A stretch of 64,000 bases of DNA, from the NCBI RefSeq assembly GCF_040779325.2, contig NZ_JBFONT020000001.1:434001-498000 (forward strand). The letters run 5' to 3'. The notes beneath the pieces were generated by a model. The model worked only from the letters and a program-made list of their open reading frames with translations, was not told the DNA's origin and searched no databases. Each line of letters starts with the position of its first letter. Within the stretch, counting starts at the first letter, position 1. The position numbers and the translations under genes are program-made. Of this stretch, positions 35,681 to 44,225 are shown piece by piece. The stretch comes from Aestuariibius violaceus (GTDB lineage Bacteria > Pseudomonadota > Alphaproteobacteria > Rhodobacterales > Rhodobacteraceae).

Positions 35681-37039
35681 CTACTCGATCGCGGCAAGCT
35701 CCTCGTTCATCTCGGTCACCGCATCCTCGGCGCTGATCTGGCCGTCGATGAACTCCCGCACGACGCGGTTGATGACCTGGCTGTTGACGATCTTCGAGGC
35801 GAGCGCGAGTTGCCCGTCCTCGACACCCCAGCGCTGGGCCACGTTCAGCCCGCCGACGATCTCGTCGATCATCGCAGCCTCATAGAGGTCGCCCAGCGGC
35901 GCCTTGCGGTCGACACCCACGGGCAACTCCGCCCAGGCATTCACGAAGGCTTCCGGATCGTCCGCATTGCCGCGCCGGACCGGGAACTTGCCCTCAGGCG
36001 CGATGGCCAACGTCGAGGTATAGCCCTCGTCCATCGAGAAGCGCACGAAATCCTGCGCCGCCTCGATATCCGCATCCGCCGTGATCCCGAAATACCGGAT
36101 GTCGGCCCAAGCCGCGCCGTCCGGGTTCGACGGCCCGGCAAAGTTCGTGACGATCCCGGTGCGCGAGGCCAGCTCGGGTGAGGTCGGATCGTCATTGATC
36201 GTCGGTGGCGCGCTGTCGCGCAGACCGGCAAGTTCATCCAGGATGAAGGGCGACCAGATGATCATCGCCGCGTCGCCCGCGAAATAAAGCGTCCGCGACT
36301 GGTCCCAGTACAGCTCGCCCGGCGGGCTGGCCTCGGCGATCGCCTTGTAGAATTCCAGCACCTCGACGGTCGGGCCCGTCTCGAACCCGGTGAAGCCGTC
36401 CGCGCCCACCGGCGTCGCGCCGTTGGCAAGGAAGACATGTTCCAGCACCTGGCTCATGAAGTTCTCGTCCACCTTGGTCGCGGCGACGAAGCCGAACATC
36501 TCGGGCGGGTTGTGCAGTGCCTCGACCGCGGCCAGGACGTTCTCGAAGGTCGTGGGCGGCTCCAGCCCGTTCTCCTCGAAGAGGTCCTTGCGATAGACGA
36601 TCATCTGCGTCCAGCCGTCGACCGGCACGCTGGCATAGCCATCCTCGGTCGCCGCCATGGCCAGCGCCCCCGGGGCAAAGGTGTCCGCACCCAGATCCTC
36701 GATCACCTCCGTCGCCAACTCCGCGTCGAGGATGCCGGCCTCGACCCAGGGCAGCGCATATTGCAGCGGGTGGTAGATCACGTCGGGCAGATCGCCCGCG
36801 GCGAAGGCCGCCGTCGCCCGCGTGCCCAGCTCGCTTTCCGTCACCGGGATGACCTCGACGGCGATCCCCGTCTCGGCCTCGAACGCGCCCGCCATCTCCT
36901 GCTGGCGCGCCAGCCGCTCGGGCTGCTCTTCCGTCGTCCAGAACCTGATATCGGCCATCGCCGCCGTCGCGCCGAAGACCAGCGCCATCGCTGTCGCCGC
37001 CATCAATCCGCCAGTCTGCTTGATCATGTGCAAGGTCAT
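35681..37039 (-). CDS. ABC transporter sugar-binding protein
   Basis: A 452-residue family 1 extracellular solute-binding protein with a signal peptide (GLMAATAMALVFGATAAMA). Typical blocks are WTTEEQPERLARQQEMAGAF, AAGDLPDVIYHPLQYALPW and YASVPVDGWTQMIVYRKDLF. It delivers substrate to the downstream permeases and is the first gene of the importer operon, with GGGAGG before the ATG. Upstream are two inverted repeats and a LuxR-type gene. Confidence 0.92.
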   Translation of the reverse strand: MTLHMIKQTGGLMAATAMALVFGATAAMADIRFWTTEEQPERLARQQEMAGAFEAETGIAVEVIPVTESELGTRATAAFAAGDLPDVIYHPLQYALPWVEAGILDAELATEVIEDLGADTFAPGALAMAATEDGYASVPVDGWTQMIVYRKDLFEENGLEPPTTFENVLAAVEALHNPPEMFGFVAATKVDENFMSQVLEHVFLANGATPVGADGFTGFETGPTVEVLEFYKAIAEASPPGELYWDQSRTLYFAGDAAMIIWSPFILDELAGLRDSAPPTINDDPTSPELASRTGIVTNFAGPSNPDGAAWADIRYFGITADADIEAAQDFVRFSMDEGYTSTLAIAPEGKFPVRRGNADDPEAFVNAWAELPVGVDRKAPLGDLYEAAMIDEIVGGLNVAQRWGVEDGQLALASKIVNSQVINRVVREFIDGQISAEDAVTEMNEELAAIE

Positions 37040-37050
37040 ACGGGTCCTCC

Positions 37051-37067
37051 CTGTTCCTCTCGAACAG
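37051..37067. promoter_or_regulatory. Inverted repeat in leader of the sugar ABC operon
   Basis: CTGTTC-CTCTC-GAACAG, 6 bp arms, immediately upstream of the ribosome-binding site of the binding-protein gene. It could be an operator or a leader hairpin. Confidence 0.4.
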
Positions 37068-37070
37068 ATG

Positions 37071-37094
37071 TGCGGATTTGACCTTTCATCCGCA
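37071..37094. promoter_or_regulatory. Candidate operator of the sugar ABC operon
   Basis: TGCGGAT and ATCCGCA are perfect 7 bp arms separated by 10 bp, centred about 43 bp upstream of the binding-protein start. The spacing suits a dimeric regulator; the neighbouring LuxR-type HTH protein is a candidate. Confidence 0.5.
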
Positions 37095-37250
37095 TATCCG
37101 GGGAGGCCGCCATGGCGGAACCGTGCAGCAACGCCAGCTTGTCCCGCAGGCTGTTACCGCTATCACATCGAACTCCTCCCGATCCTTAGGATTGCCCCAA
37201 GGACCAAAAAGAGCAACGGATTTCTGGCGCAGCGTCAGCGGTGCCCAGTC

Positions 37251-37571
37251 TCAGCCCGCTTTCCGGGCCTTCTGGGGCGCGGCCTGCCGGGCCGGTGGAA
37301 CCGGGTCGCCTGACCAGGGCCCGGCCAGCATCAGCACCGACACGCCAAGCTCTGTCCGGCGTTTGACTTCCAGCTTCGAGTAGATGCGCCGCAGATGCGT
37401 CGCCACCGTCCAGTGGCTGATATCCAACGCTCGCGCGATCTCCTTGTTGGTCAGCCCGTTCGCCACAAGCCGGGCGATCTCGAGCTCCCTCGGGGTCAGC
37501 CTGTCGCGTAAGTCACCCTCCGAACAGCTTCCGGGGCCCGGAGGGCAGCCCCCTGAACGCGGCAAAATCAT
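37251..37571 (-). CDS. Stand-alone LuxR-type HTH protein
   Basis: A 106-residue protein that consists almost only of a GerE/LuxR DNA-binding domain: LTPRELEIARLVANGLTNKEIARAL followed by WTVATHLRRIYSKL, about 65 residues in all. No receiver, ATPase or sensory domain is present, and there is no room upstream for one (64 bp to the next gene). It could be a short regulator of the NarL/GerE type, or the remnant of a longer regulator. It lies directly upstream of the sugar-importer operon on the same strand and may control it. Confidence 0.75.
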   Translation of the reverse strand: MILPRSGGCPPGPGSCSEGDLRDRLTPRELEIARLVANGLTNKEIARALDISHWTVATHLRRIYSKLEVKRRTELGVSVLMLAGPWSGDPVPPARQAAPQKARKAG

Positions 37572-37635
37572 GCCAGTACTCCATCAATACACTCGCACCA
37601 AACTCTGTGCCCAACGGCATCCGGGCGGGGGCGCA

Positions 37636-38751
37636 TCAGCGCCGCGCCCCGACCCGCAGCGGAACGACCTTGGCAGAGGAACGGAGGCCCGAGGACTTCT
37701 GCAGGCCGAGTGATTCCGCGCTCGTCAGCCAGTCGTCACACTGATCTACAATATCCTCCAAATAGGTCTCGAAATCCACGCGTATGTTCGACAGAAGGTA
37801 GGGCTCCGCCAGCCATCTCAAGACATCGCGGCCCGCCACCGCCATCCGCGACCGCTGCGACGCCACCGGCGCCTCGTCGAGATACCGCGACTGGATTTCC
37901 TCCAGCGTGTCCCAAGCCGTTGGCGATCCAAAGAGATTCTTCACATCGTCGCTGTCGAGGATGGCGAACGCCGCCTCCAGAAGCCCCATCACCTCGGTCC
38001 GCATCACCGCGACATGGCCGTAAGAGACGTGCCGCAGGTTCGACCGCAGGTCGAGCCCCGCTCGGCGGACAACCGCCATCGAGCCAAAGCTCTCGCGGCT
38101 GCCATCGGGCCGGATGACGTCGCTGACCCGCTTGTCCTGGAAGAACTGGCTGACCCTCAGGTTGAAGCTGGTGAAGAGCTTGTGGAACGGCGTGTTCGGC
38201 CGTGATCCCTTCGGCGGCGTCGCATCGGTGTAGTTGAACACCTTCCGGTAGGCCGCCCGCCGCTCGCGCAGGGTGTAGCGCAGCGTCGAATGCCGGTCGA
38301 ACCGGAACAGCCGCACCGCGCCCTCCCCATCGCTCAGGCGGACGGAGCCCGCCCGGAACAGCTCCTGCAGCTTCAGCACCGCCCGGAAGACCGAACTCTG
38401 CTCCATCTGGAAGAGGTAGTAGAGGTCCGCCGTCGCCAGCAGCCGCTCGCGGCTGACCTGGTCGTCATAGACCGGCACCGACGGGATATAGCGGGTGTCC
38501 TCGAAATGATCCGGCGCATCCTCCCCAAGCCCGACGAGCTTGGTCAGCCCCTGATCCACCGGCGCCTCCTTGTCACGCTCGGCCTCGTCGATCAGCGAAG
38601 CCAGGTCGCGGAACCGCTGGTTCAGCGCCTCGGCCAGCTTCGGATCCTTGAGAAGAGCCGCCCGCGCATCGGCCACGAAACTCTCCTTGGTCGCGGCGAG
38701 CTTCCCGAGAAGCGCCTCGATCTCCGCCACTGTGCGATAGTCGTCGGACAT
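37636..38751 (-). CDS. Unknown protein, fifth gene of the charged-protein/metallopeptidase operon
   Basis: A 371-residue, mostly helical soluble protein that I do not recognise. There is no signal peptide and no membrane segment. The N-terminal third is charged and probably helical (YRTVAEIEALLGKL); the middle has basic-aromatic patches such as LRYTLRERRAAYRKVF and PFHKLFTSFNLRVSQFF. It starts 3 bp after the preceding 628-aa gene, so the two are translationally linked. The pair may form a complex, but nothing in the sequence states its role. Confidence 0.72.
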   Translation of the reverse strand: MSDDYRTVAEIEALLGKLAATKESFVADARAALLKDPKLAEALNQRFRDLASLIDEAERDKEAPVDQGLTKLVGLGEDAPDHFEDTRYIPSVPVYDDQVSRERLLATADLYYLFQMEQSSVFRAVLKLQELFRAGSVRLSDGEGAVRLFRFDRHSTLRYTLRERRAAYRKVFNYTDATPPKGSRPNTPFHKLFTSFNLRVSQFFQDKRVSDVIRPDGSRESFGSMAVVRRAGLDLRSNLRHVSYGHVAVMRTEVMGLLEAAFAILDSDDVKNLFGSPTAWDTLEEIQSRYLDEAPVASQRSRMAVAGRDVLRWLAEPYLLSNIRVDFETYLEDIVDQCDDWLTSAESLGLQKSSGLRSSAKVVPLRVGARR

Positions 38752-38754
38752 GTG

Positions 38755-40641
38755 TCAGTCTCCTTGAACTGTACGTCCCGTCCGTCCGGACAGGTCGAGG
38801 ATGGCTTCGAGCTGGGTCACGATCTGGTCCAGCTGCCGTCTGATCTCGCGGATCTCGCGACGCCCGAGCGAAAACTCGTTTGACGGGATCGTGGCGAACG
38901 CCTCGTCGCGGATCGCACTGATCGCATCCAGCTGGCTGCGGCGTGCCGCATACATCCGGCCGATATCCGACCGGTTGAGATCGGGCCGCGTCAGCGTCGT
39001 CCGGTCCGAGATGCAGGACGCCTCGATCCAGGACAGAAGCCGCCCAAGGTCGATCCCGTTGGGATAATCCTCTCCCGGATTGAGGAAGACGGTCGCGCTG
39101 TCCGGACCGGACAGCCCGGCCGCATCCAGCGCCGGGCGGATCCGCACGAGGTTCGAGGCGAGCGCATCGTTGAGCGCCCGGATCTGACCGATCATCCCGC
39201 TCAGCCCGCTATCGCCGGACATCAGCTCCTGCACCTGCTGCAGAAACCCGATCGCGATGACGAGCGCGGCATCGTTCGCCTCCGGCACGAGGATAGAGAT
39301 GTCCTGGCTCCTCAGCCGCTTCGGCGGCTCCCGCATATCTCGAAGATCATCGACCGCCTCGTCCGCCGGCTTTGCCAGGAAAGACTGCTCGTACCAGATG
39401 GCCAGCTGGTTCTCGCCGCTGCTGACGAAAACGGCATCGATCCTGTCGATCAGATAGTAGAGATGCCTGAACTCGTCCTTCACGTCATAAAGGATCGCCA
39501 GTCGGATCACGTCAAAGACCATCTGGCGGATCAGCATATCGACCCGGGGCAGATACACCCCCGTCGCCGCTCCCGCCTCGCCGATCAGTTCGTCATAGGC
39601 GCGTTCCACCGCAAGGCGCAGATCGTCGGCCTCGTCCTGTTCGGGCAGGGCCGTCTCGTTCTCCATGCTGCGCACGGCACTCAGGAACGGCCCGCGCAGG
39701 TCGCGCAGCGTCTGCTGGATAATCCGCTGGCTGCCCAACGCCACGCTGCTTCCGCCCAGGAAACTCCCCTGCGCCCTCACCGGGTTGAACCGGAACCGTG
39801 TCTCTCCGCCCTCGATCTCGGAAATGACACTGCGGTTCAGTCCGGTTTCCAGCTTGGTCAGTAAGTCGTCGGGTTCCAGCGACCGGGCGCTGTCGCTCGC
39901 CAGATCCGGTACGCCCAGAACGACAGAGAGCCGTTGTCCAAGCGCCCTATCAAAGGCCGAAAAGGCACCGGTCGCGCTGCTTTCGAAACCGGTCCCGGTC
40001 CCGGTCCCGCCGATGCTGCCCTGCAGGCGCGAGACGCTGTCGACCAGGTCCTGCAGGGTGCCGTTGTCATTGCTGTCTTGGGGCATTGGGGGCTCCTTGG
40101 GGTTGGACATCTCCGCCGTGGCAGAGACCGTGTGGGGTTCAGGGGGCGCAGGCCCGCTGTCTGGCGGCTCGTCGAGCCGTAGGATGGTGGCTTCGATCTC
40201 GCGCTTCAGCGCCGGATGTGCCGCCATGATCCGCCTCTGCGCGGCGCGGAACCGGTCGGCCTCGGCGGCGGTCAGATCACCACTCGCCACCGCCTCCTCG
40301 AGGCCCGACAGCACCTCGGCGGCGTGCATCTCGTCGGGATCGAAGATCCGCGCCTCCTCGCTCGGCACCGAACTGCGCCGCGCCAACGCCCGCTTCCGCG
40401 CCAGGTCGAGCGGCAGGGCCCGCGCCTTCTCGGCAGGCATATCGGCCAGGTAATCCAGCTCCTTGACGAGCGTCCGCACGTCGTCCTCTTCCCGGCGCAG
40501 GACCTTGGCCAGATAGGGCCCGTCCTCCGGGTCGCCGGACTGTTCGAACAGCGCCCGCGTCAGATCCGCGAAGTCCCGGATCGCGTCGCGCGCCGCCTTC
40601 GCGGCCGCCGTCAGGTCGGTAATGTCGATCTCGCGCACCAT
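38755..40641 (-). CDS. Unknown 628-aa protein, fourth gene of the charged-protein operon
   Basis: An unrecognised protein with two parts. Residues 1-165 are charged and helical. Residues 186-628 form a second region with a short Gly-Thr repeat (GGTGTGTG), a basic segment (ETRFRFNPVRAQGSF) and a helical C-terminus. An ATG at 40086 (residue 186) lies 6 nt after a perfect AAGGAG inside the gene, so a shorter protein of 443 residues may also be made. No signal peptide, membrane helix or enzymatic motif is visible. It begins 2 bp after the metallopeptidase stop. Confidence 0.7.
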   Translation of the reverse strand: MVREIDITDLTAAAKAARDAIRDFADLTRALFEQSGDPEDGPYLAKVLRREEDDVRTLVKELDYLADMPAEKARALPLDLARKRALARRSSVPSEEARIFDPDEMHAAEVLSGLEEAVASGDLTAAEADRFRAAQRRIMAAHPALKREIEATILRLDEPPDSGPAPPEPHTVSATAEMSNPKEPPMPQDSNDNGTLQDLVDSVSRLQGSIGGTGTGTGFESSATGAFSAFDRALGQRLSVVLGVPDLASDSARSLEPDDLLTKLETGLNRSVISEIEGGETRFRFNPVRAQGSFLGGSSVALGSQRIIQQTLRDLRGPFLSAVRSMENETALPEQDEADDLRLAVERAYDELIGEAGAATGVYLPRVDMLIRQMVFDVIRLAILYDVKDEFRHLYYLIDRIDAVFVSSGENQLAIWYEQSFLAKPADEAVDDLRDMREPPKRLRSQDISILVPEANDAALVIAIGFLQQVQELMSGDSGLSGMIGQIRALNDALASNLVRIRPALDAAGLSGPDSATVFLNPGEDYPNGIDLGRLLSWIEASCISDRTTLTRPDLNRSDIGRMYAARRSQLDAISAIRDEAFATIPSNEFSLGRREIREIRRQLDQIVTQLEAILDLSGRTGRTVQGD

Positions 40642-40643
40642 GG

Positions 40644-42140
40644 CTATTTCCCCGTCAGCGCCGTGTAGAAGTTCCGAACGATCGTCTCGGGCGGCGCCAG
40701 CTTCCGGTCGAGCGCCTCTCGCGCCGCCCCGATGAAGAACCGCGCCGGCGCGATCCCGGGGTTCGTCCCCTGCGCCAGTCGCTCCGCCGCCTCGCGCTGG
40801 ATCGCCAGATCCTCCGGCCGGAAGCGGACGACCTGCACCAGGCTCTTGCCGCCATAGGCGCGCATCGGCTTCTGCGTCAGTTCCGCCACCACCGCCCGGT
40901 TTGCCGCCGCAAACGTCCGGTGGATGTCAGCCGGCAGCCGCCGCACGATCCCCGGCCCGTAGATCCGCCGCCATCCGTCATCCAGCGCATCGGCCTGCGC
41001 CGCGAACCCCGTGCGCCGCAAAAGCTCGGTCGAGATGAAGGGCCGCAGATACGACGTCGGATGCACTGCCCCGTCGCGGAACGCGACGGCCCGCGACGGC
41101 GACTTGCCCACCACATCCATCAGGCTTTCCACATAGGCCGGCCCGATCAGCAGGATCCCGATCAGATCGGCATAGATTTCCTTGTGCCAGCGCGCCCAGG
41201 TCGCCTGCACCCGCCCAGGCATCCCTAGCCGCGCCAGCCGGTCACGCAACAGACGCGGTGTGACACTCCACAGCCCCAGATCGGCGTGGATGTTGTGCCC
41301 GATCTCGTGCGGCACAGCCCCCAGCGACCAGGGGTTCATCATCCGGTGAAACGGCAGCCGGACCAGCGGAAACGGATTGGCCCGCCGCGCCAGCTTCGGC
41401 ACCCGCACGCCGCGTCGGTAGGTGGCTGGCCCGCTTGCCGGTTCGGTGAACGCCATCGGCGGCGGCGTGGGCAGCGACCGCGGACGGCCCAGGCCCATAT
41501 AGCAGCTCTGATAGCAATCGAGCGCGATGCGATCCATCGCCGCCAACTCGTTGGCGAAGACGCCTTTGCGCTGGGCGAAGATCGCGTCGTAGAAATACCA
41601 GATCCCCTCGGTCTGCCGCGTGCCGGACGCAACGCGGTCCTTCAGGGTGACAAATGGCATCAACCGCGCGGGCCGCGGATCGGCAAGCGCCGTCTTCGCC
41701 GCCGCCTCCAGCCGCTCGATCCGGCGCTGTTGCTTGGCCCGTTCGCGCGCAACCAGGGCATTCGCGGCCCGGATATTCGCCTCGCGCGGGCGCGCCAGCC
41801 CATCGCCGAACCATTCCCGCTTGAAGGGGCGCAGCCGCTCCAGATGCCGCCGCGCATTGACGACCTGCGAGCGGACCCAGCGGCGCGAGACCTCGGGCGA
41901 GGCCGTCAGCGGCGCGGGCCGGACCGCCGGGCGCGGCGCCGGGGCGACGGTCACCACAGGCCGGACGATCCGCACCCGCCGCGCGGCCAGGGGTCGCCGC
42001 ACCCGAACCGCCCGGTGGCGGCGCGGTGGGAGGAACCCGCGCCGCCGTTGCCGGGGCGCAGCGGGCCGGACCCGCCGCACCACGCGCTTGGGCGCAGGCG
42101 CACGGCGGACCCGGCGGCGTATGCTGCGCCGGCGCGCCAT
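40644..42140 (-). CDS. Predicted zinc metallopeptidase with Arg-rich N-terminus
   Basis: A 498-residue protein. Residues 278-282 are HEIGH, a zinc-binding HExxH, and 39 residues later E321 and D325 form an ExxxD (HKEIYADLIG), the third-ligand arrangement of gluzincins. The first 80 residues contain 28 Arg with Pro and Val, no acidic residues, and no signal peptide; this could bind nucleic acid or the acidic partner proteins. Family not recognised beyond the motif. The ATG overlaps the stop of the previous gene (TGATG), so it is translationally coupled to it. Confidence 0.75.
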   Translation of the reverse strand: MARRRSIRRRVRRAPAPKRVVRRVRPAAPRQRRRGFLPPRRHRAVRVRRPLAARRVRIVRPVVTVAPAPRPAVRPAPLTASPEVSRRWVRSQVVNARRHLERLRPFKREWFGDGLARPREANIRAANALVARERAKQQRRIERLEAAAKTALADPRPARLMPFVTLKDRVASGTRQTEGIWYFYDAIFAQRKGVFANELAAMDRIALDCYQSCYMGLGRPRSLPTPPPMAFTEPASGPATYRRGVRVPKLARRANPFPLVRLPFHRMMNPWSLGAVPHEIGHNIHADLGLWSVTPRLLRDRLARLGMPGRVQATWARWHKEIYADLIGILLIGPAYVESLMDVVGKSPSRAVAFRDGAVHPTSYLRPFISTELLRRTGFAAQADALDDGWRRIYGPGIVRRLPADIHRTFAAANRAVVAELTQKPMRAYGGKSLVQVVRFRPEDLAIQREAAERLAQGTNPGIAPARFFIGAAREALDRKLAPPETIVRNFYTALTGK

Positions 42141-43000
42141 CAGTAATAGGCCCGGCGGGAGGAGGGCCGGCGCCGCGGCGCCCGGCGCATCTGCGGGCGG
42201 GCATATCCGCGGCGCGCGCGATGGCGGTTGGCCCGCATCCGCGCCCGCTGCAGCCCGGCCTGGCGATAGCGGCTCGACCGCGCAAGCCGGCCCAGGATCG
42301 CCCGGAAGATCCGGATCGCGAGAGGTAGCGTCACCCGCTTCCGCGCAGCGGCCATCCGCATCAGGATCACCGCCGTCCGGCGCATCGCCAGCGGCGCCAG
42401 ACGGGCCACCGGCCGAAGCCGCGGATCCCGCCGGGCGCGCAACATCAGCATCCGCATCTCACGGGCCAGCCGCGCCATGATCGGCCGCAGCGCGCGCGAG
42501 CCCCGCATGACGCCAAAGCTCCGCGCAACCATCTCATCGGCGGCCAAAGCCGCATCCGTGGCATCGCCTTCTTCGTCAAGCGCGTCCTCGACCAGCGCCT
42601 CCATAAGGTCGATCTGGTCGGCCTCGTATTCGGGCTCGAAAGGATCAGCGTCTTCGCTGATGAGCGTATTCGCGGCAATCCGAAGGCCGCCCAATCCACC
42701 GCGAATAGCGGCGTCTACAAGGCGTGCTCCTCCAGTAAACTTGCCTGAATCGTCCTGATATTTGCGTTCCTTCGCCCATTTCTTGAAGCGATTGGACTTG
42801 ACCAGCTTACGATAGCCAGCGTCCGCGGCTCCGCTCAGACCTGAGACGATCGCCCCAAACCACTCGTCCTCGTCATCTTCCCAATCCTCGTCGTCCTCCC
42901 AATCCTCATCATCGCTAAACGGATCGTCGTCTTCGAAATCGAGGATCTCACCGTCGAGCCCCTCGTAGCTCATCTCGTCGTCATCCAGCAGGTCCAGCAT
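42140..43000 (-). CDS. Acidic/basic two-part protein, second gene of the operon
   Basis: A 286-residue protein with extreme charge segregation. Residues 1-46 are almost all Asp/Glu with aromatic residues and hold a near-exact repeat (DEDWEDD twice). A short basic helix follows (NRFKKWAKERKYQ), then a second acidic region around 114-150, and residues 155-286 are Arg- and Met-rich, ending RRAYY. No catalytic motif is visible. The architecture parallels that of the preceding gene. Similar acidic, aromatic-spaced N-termini occur in uncharacterised bacterial proteins, but no function is known to me. Confidence 0.72.
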   Translation of the reverse strand: MLDLLDDDEMSYEGLDGEILDFEDDDPFSDDEDWEDDEDWEDDEDEWFGAIVSGLSGAADAGYRKLVKSNRFKKWAKERKYQDDSGKFTGGARLVDAAIRGGLGGLRIAANTLISEDADPFEPEYEADQIDLMEALVEDALDEEGDATDAALAADEMVARSFGVMRGSRALRPIMARLAREMRMLMLRARRDPRLRPVARLAPLAMRRTAVILMRMAAARKRVTLPLAIRIFRAILGRLARSSRYRQAGLQRARMRANRHRARRGYARPQMRRAPRRRPSSRRAYY

Positions 43001-43064
43001 CGCTCACAGCTCCTCGATCGCGGGGGAAAGGGGCGGGGCGGCCAGGCGCCGCCCCGGCAACGGC

Positions 43065-43940
43065 TCAATAGAAGCGCTCGGCGCGCATCACGGCCTTCTT
43101 GTTCAGCGACCGGCGCTTGGTCTCGTTCTTGGCCAGCGCCTTGGCGATTTGCTTGGGCGATTTCAGAACCTTCATCGCCTGCTTCGCCATCACCCGCTTG
43201 GCCGTCGCCGGCGTCACGGTCTTGCCCTTCGCGGCCTTCTTGGTCAGCGTCGCGATGGTCCGCTTCTGGATCGTCGGCAGCGTCTTCTTCAGCACGTTGG
43301 CATTCGGTGCCTTCGTCATCACCTGCGCCACGTTAGACGAGGCCGCACTGACGACCGGCATCACCTTCTTGACCTTCGGCGGCGCCTTCGACGCAAGCGT
43401 TGCGGCAGAGGCGGCGGCCAGCGCCCCGGCCTCGGCCGGCTTCTTCGTCTTCGACGCGACATGGGCCATGTTCTCGGCCGCTTCCTCGTCCTCGGCATCG
43501 GGCGGGAAATCGGCGATGGCATCCATCTCGTCTTCGCTGTCGATCTCGTCCTCGGCCTCCTCGTAGCCGTAGAAGTCTTCCTCGTCCTCCAGGTTGCCGA
43601 CAAAGCTGCCCAGCTTGCCGCCAACGGCCGCCCCCGCCGGACCGCCCAGCGCCATCCCGATGGCGCGGCCCGCCCAGGGGGCCAGCTTCTTGGCGATCGG
43701 GGCGACCTTCTTGGCCACGCGCTTGATCTTGCGCCACGCCTTCTTGAGAAAGCCGAACTCGTCGATGCCGTCTATCGCATCGCTCAGTTCGAAATCTTCC
43801 CCGTCGCCGTCCCAATCGTCCTCGTAATCCTCCATCAGGAGGTCGTCGGACTCTCCGAACTCATCCTCGGGATCGTAGTCGAACCCTTCAGCGGCGAACT
43901 CGTCCTCCTCGAAGTCGTCGTAGTCGAAACCATCTTTCAT
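43065..43940 (-). CDS. Acidic protein with cecropin-like helix and glycine zipper, first gene of the operon
   Basis: A 291-residue protein. Residues 1-61 are acidic with Phe/Tyr spacers; residues 65-88 are a cationic amphipathic helix (KKAWRKIKRVAKKVAPIAKK); residues 91-115 form a Gly-rich hydrophobic segment (GMALGGPAGAAVGGKLG); residues 118-157 are acidic again; and 160-291 are Lys/Ala-rich, ending AERFY. The helix plus glycine zipper resembles membrane-active peptides, with acidic segments on both sides that could mask it. ATG at 43940 follows AGGAGAG; the frame opens at 43991 but that extension is basic and lacks a site. No export signal is evident. Confidence 0.75.
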   Translation of the reverse strand: MKDGFDYDDFEEDEFAAEGFDYDPEDEFGESDDLLMEDYEDDWDGDGEDFELSDAIDGIDEFGFLKKAWRKIKRVAKKVAPIAKKLAPWAGRAIGMALGGPAGAAVGGKLGSFVGNLEDEEDFYGYEEAEDEIDSEDEMDAIADFPPDAEDEEAAENMAHVASKTKKPAEAGALAAASAATLASKAPPKVKKVMPVVSAASSNVAQVMTKAPNANVLKKTLPTIQKRTIATLTKKAAKGKTVTPATAKRVMAKQAMKVLKSPKQIAKALAKNETKRRSLNKKAVMRAERFY

Positions 43941-44225
43941 CGCAGCTCTCCTGCTTGCTGTGGCGGAGGACCGGCGCCGCCGCACATTCATGACAGGATG
44001 GTCTCAAACGGGATCGCGCCCCGATAGTCGCACAGGCGCACTACCCAGGGTGAGCGTCCCTCACCACTGAGGGTTGACAGGCGTTGACGCGGCGGCAGCT
44101 TGGAGAGCGAAAATCGGGCTCTCCGCAGTATCGACAATCACCGGCTGAGGCCCCGGATTGTCTCCATACGTTGCGCCGGAAATCTCGCCGCACGCTCGGT
44201 TAATCCGGGCATTTCAGGCGCTTGC

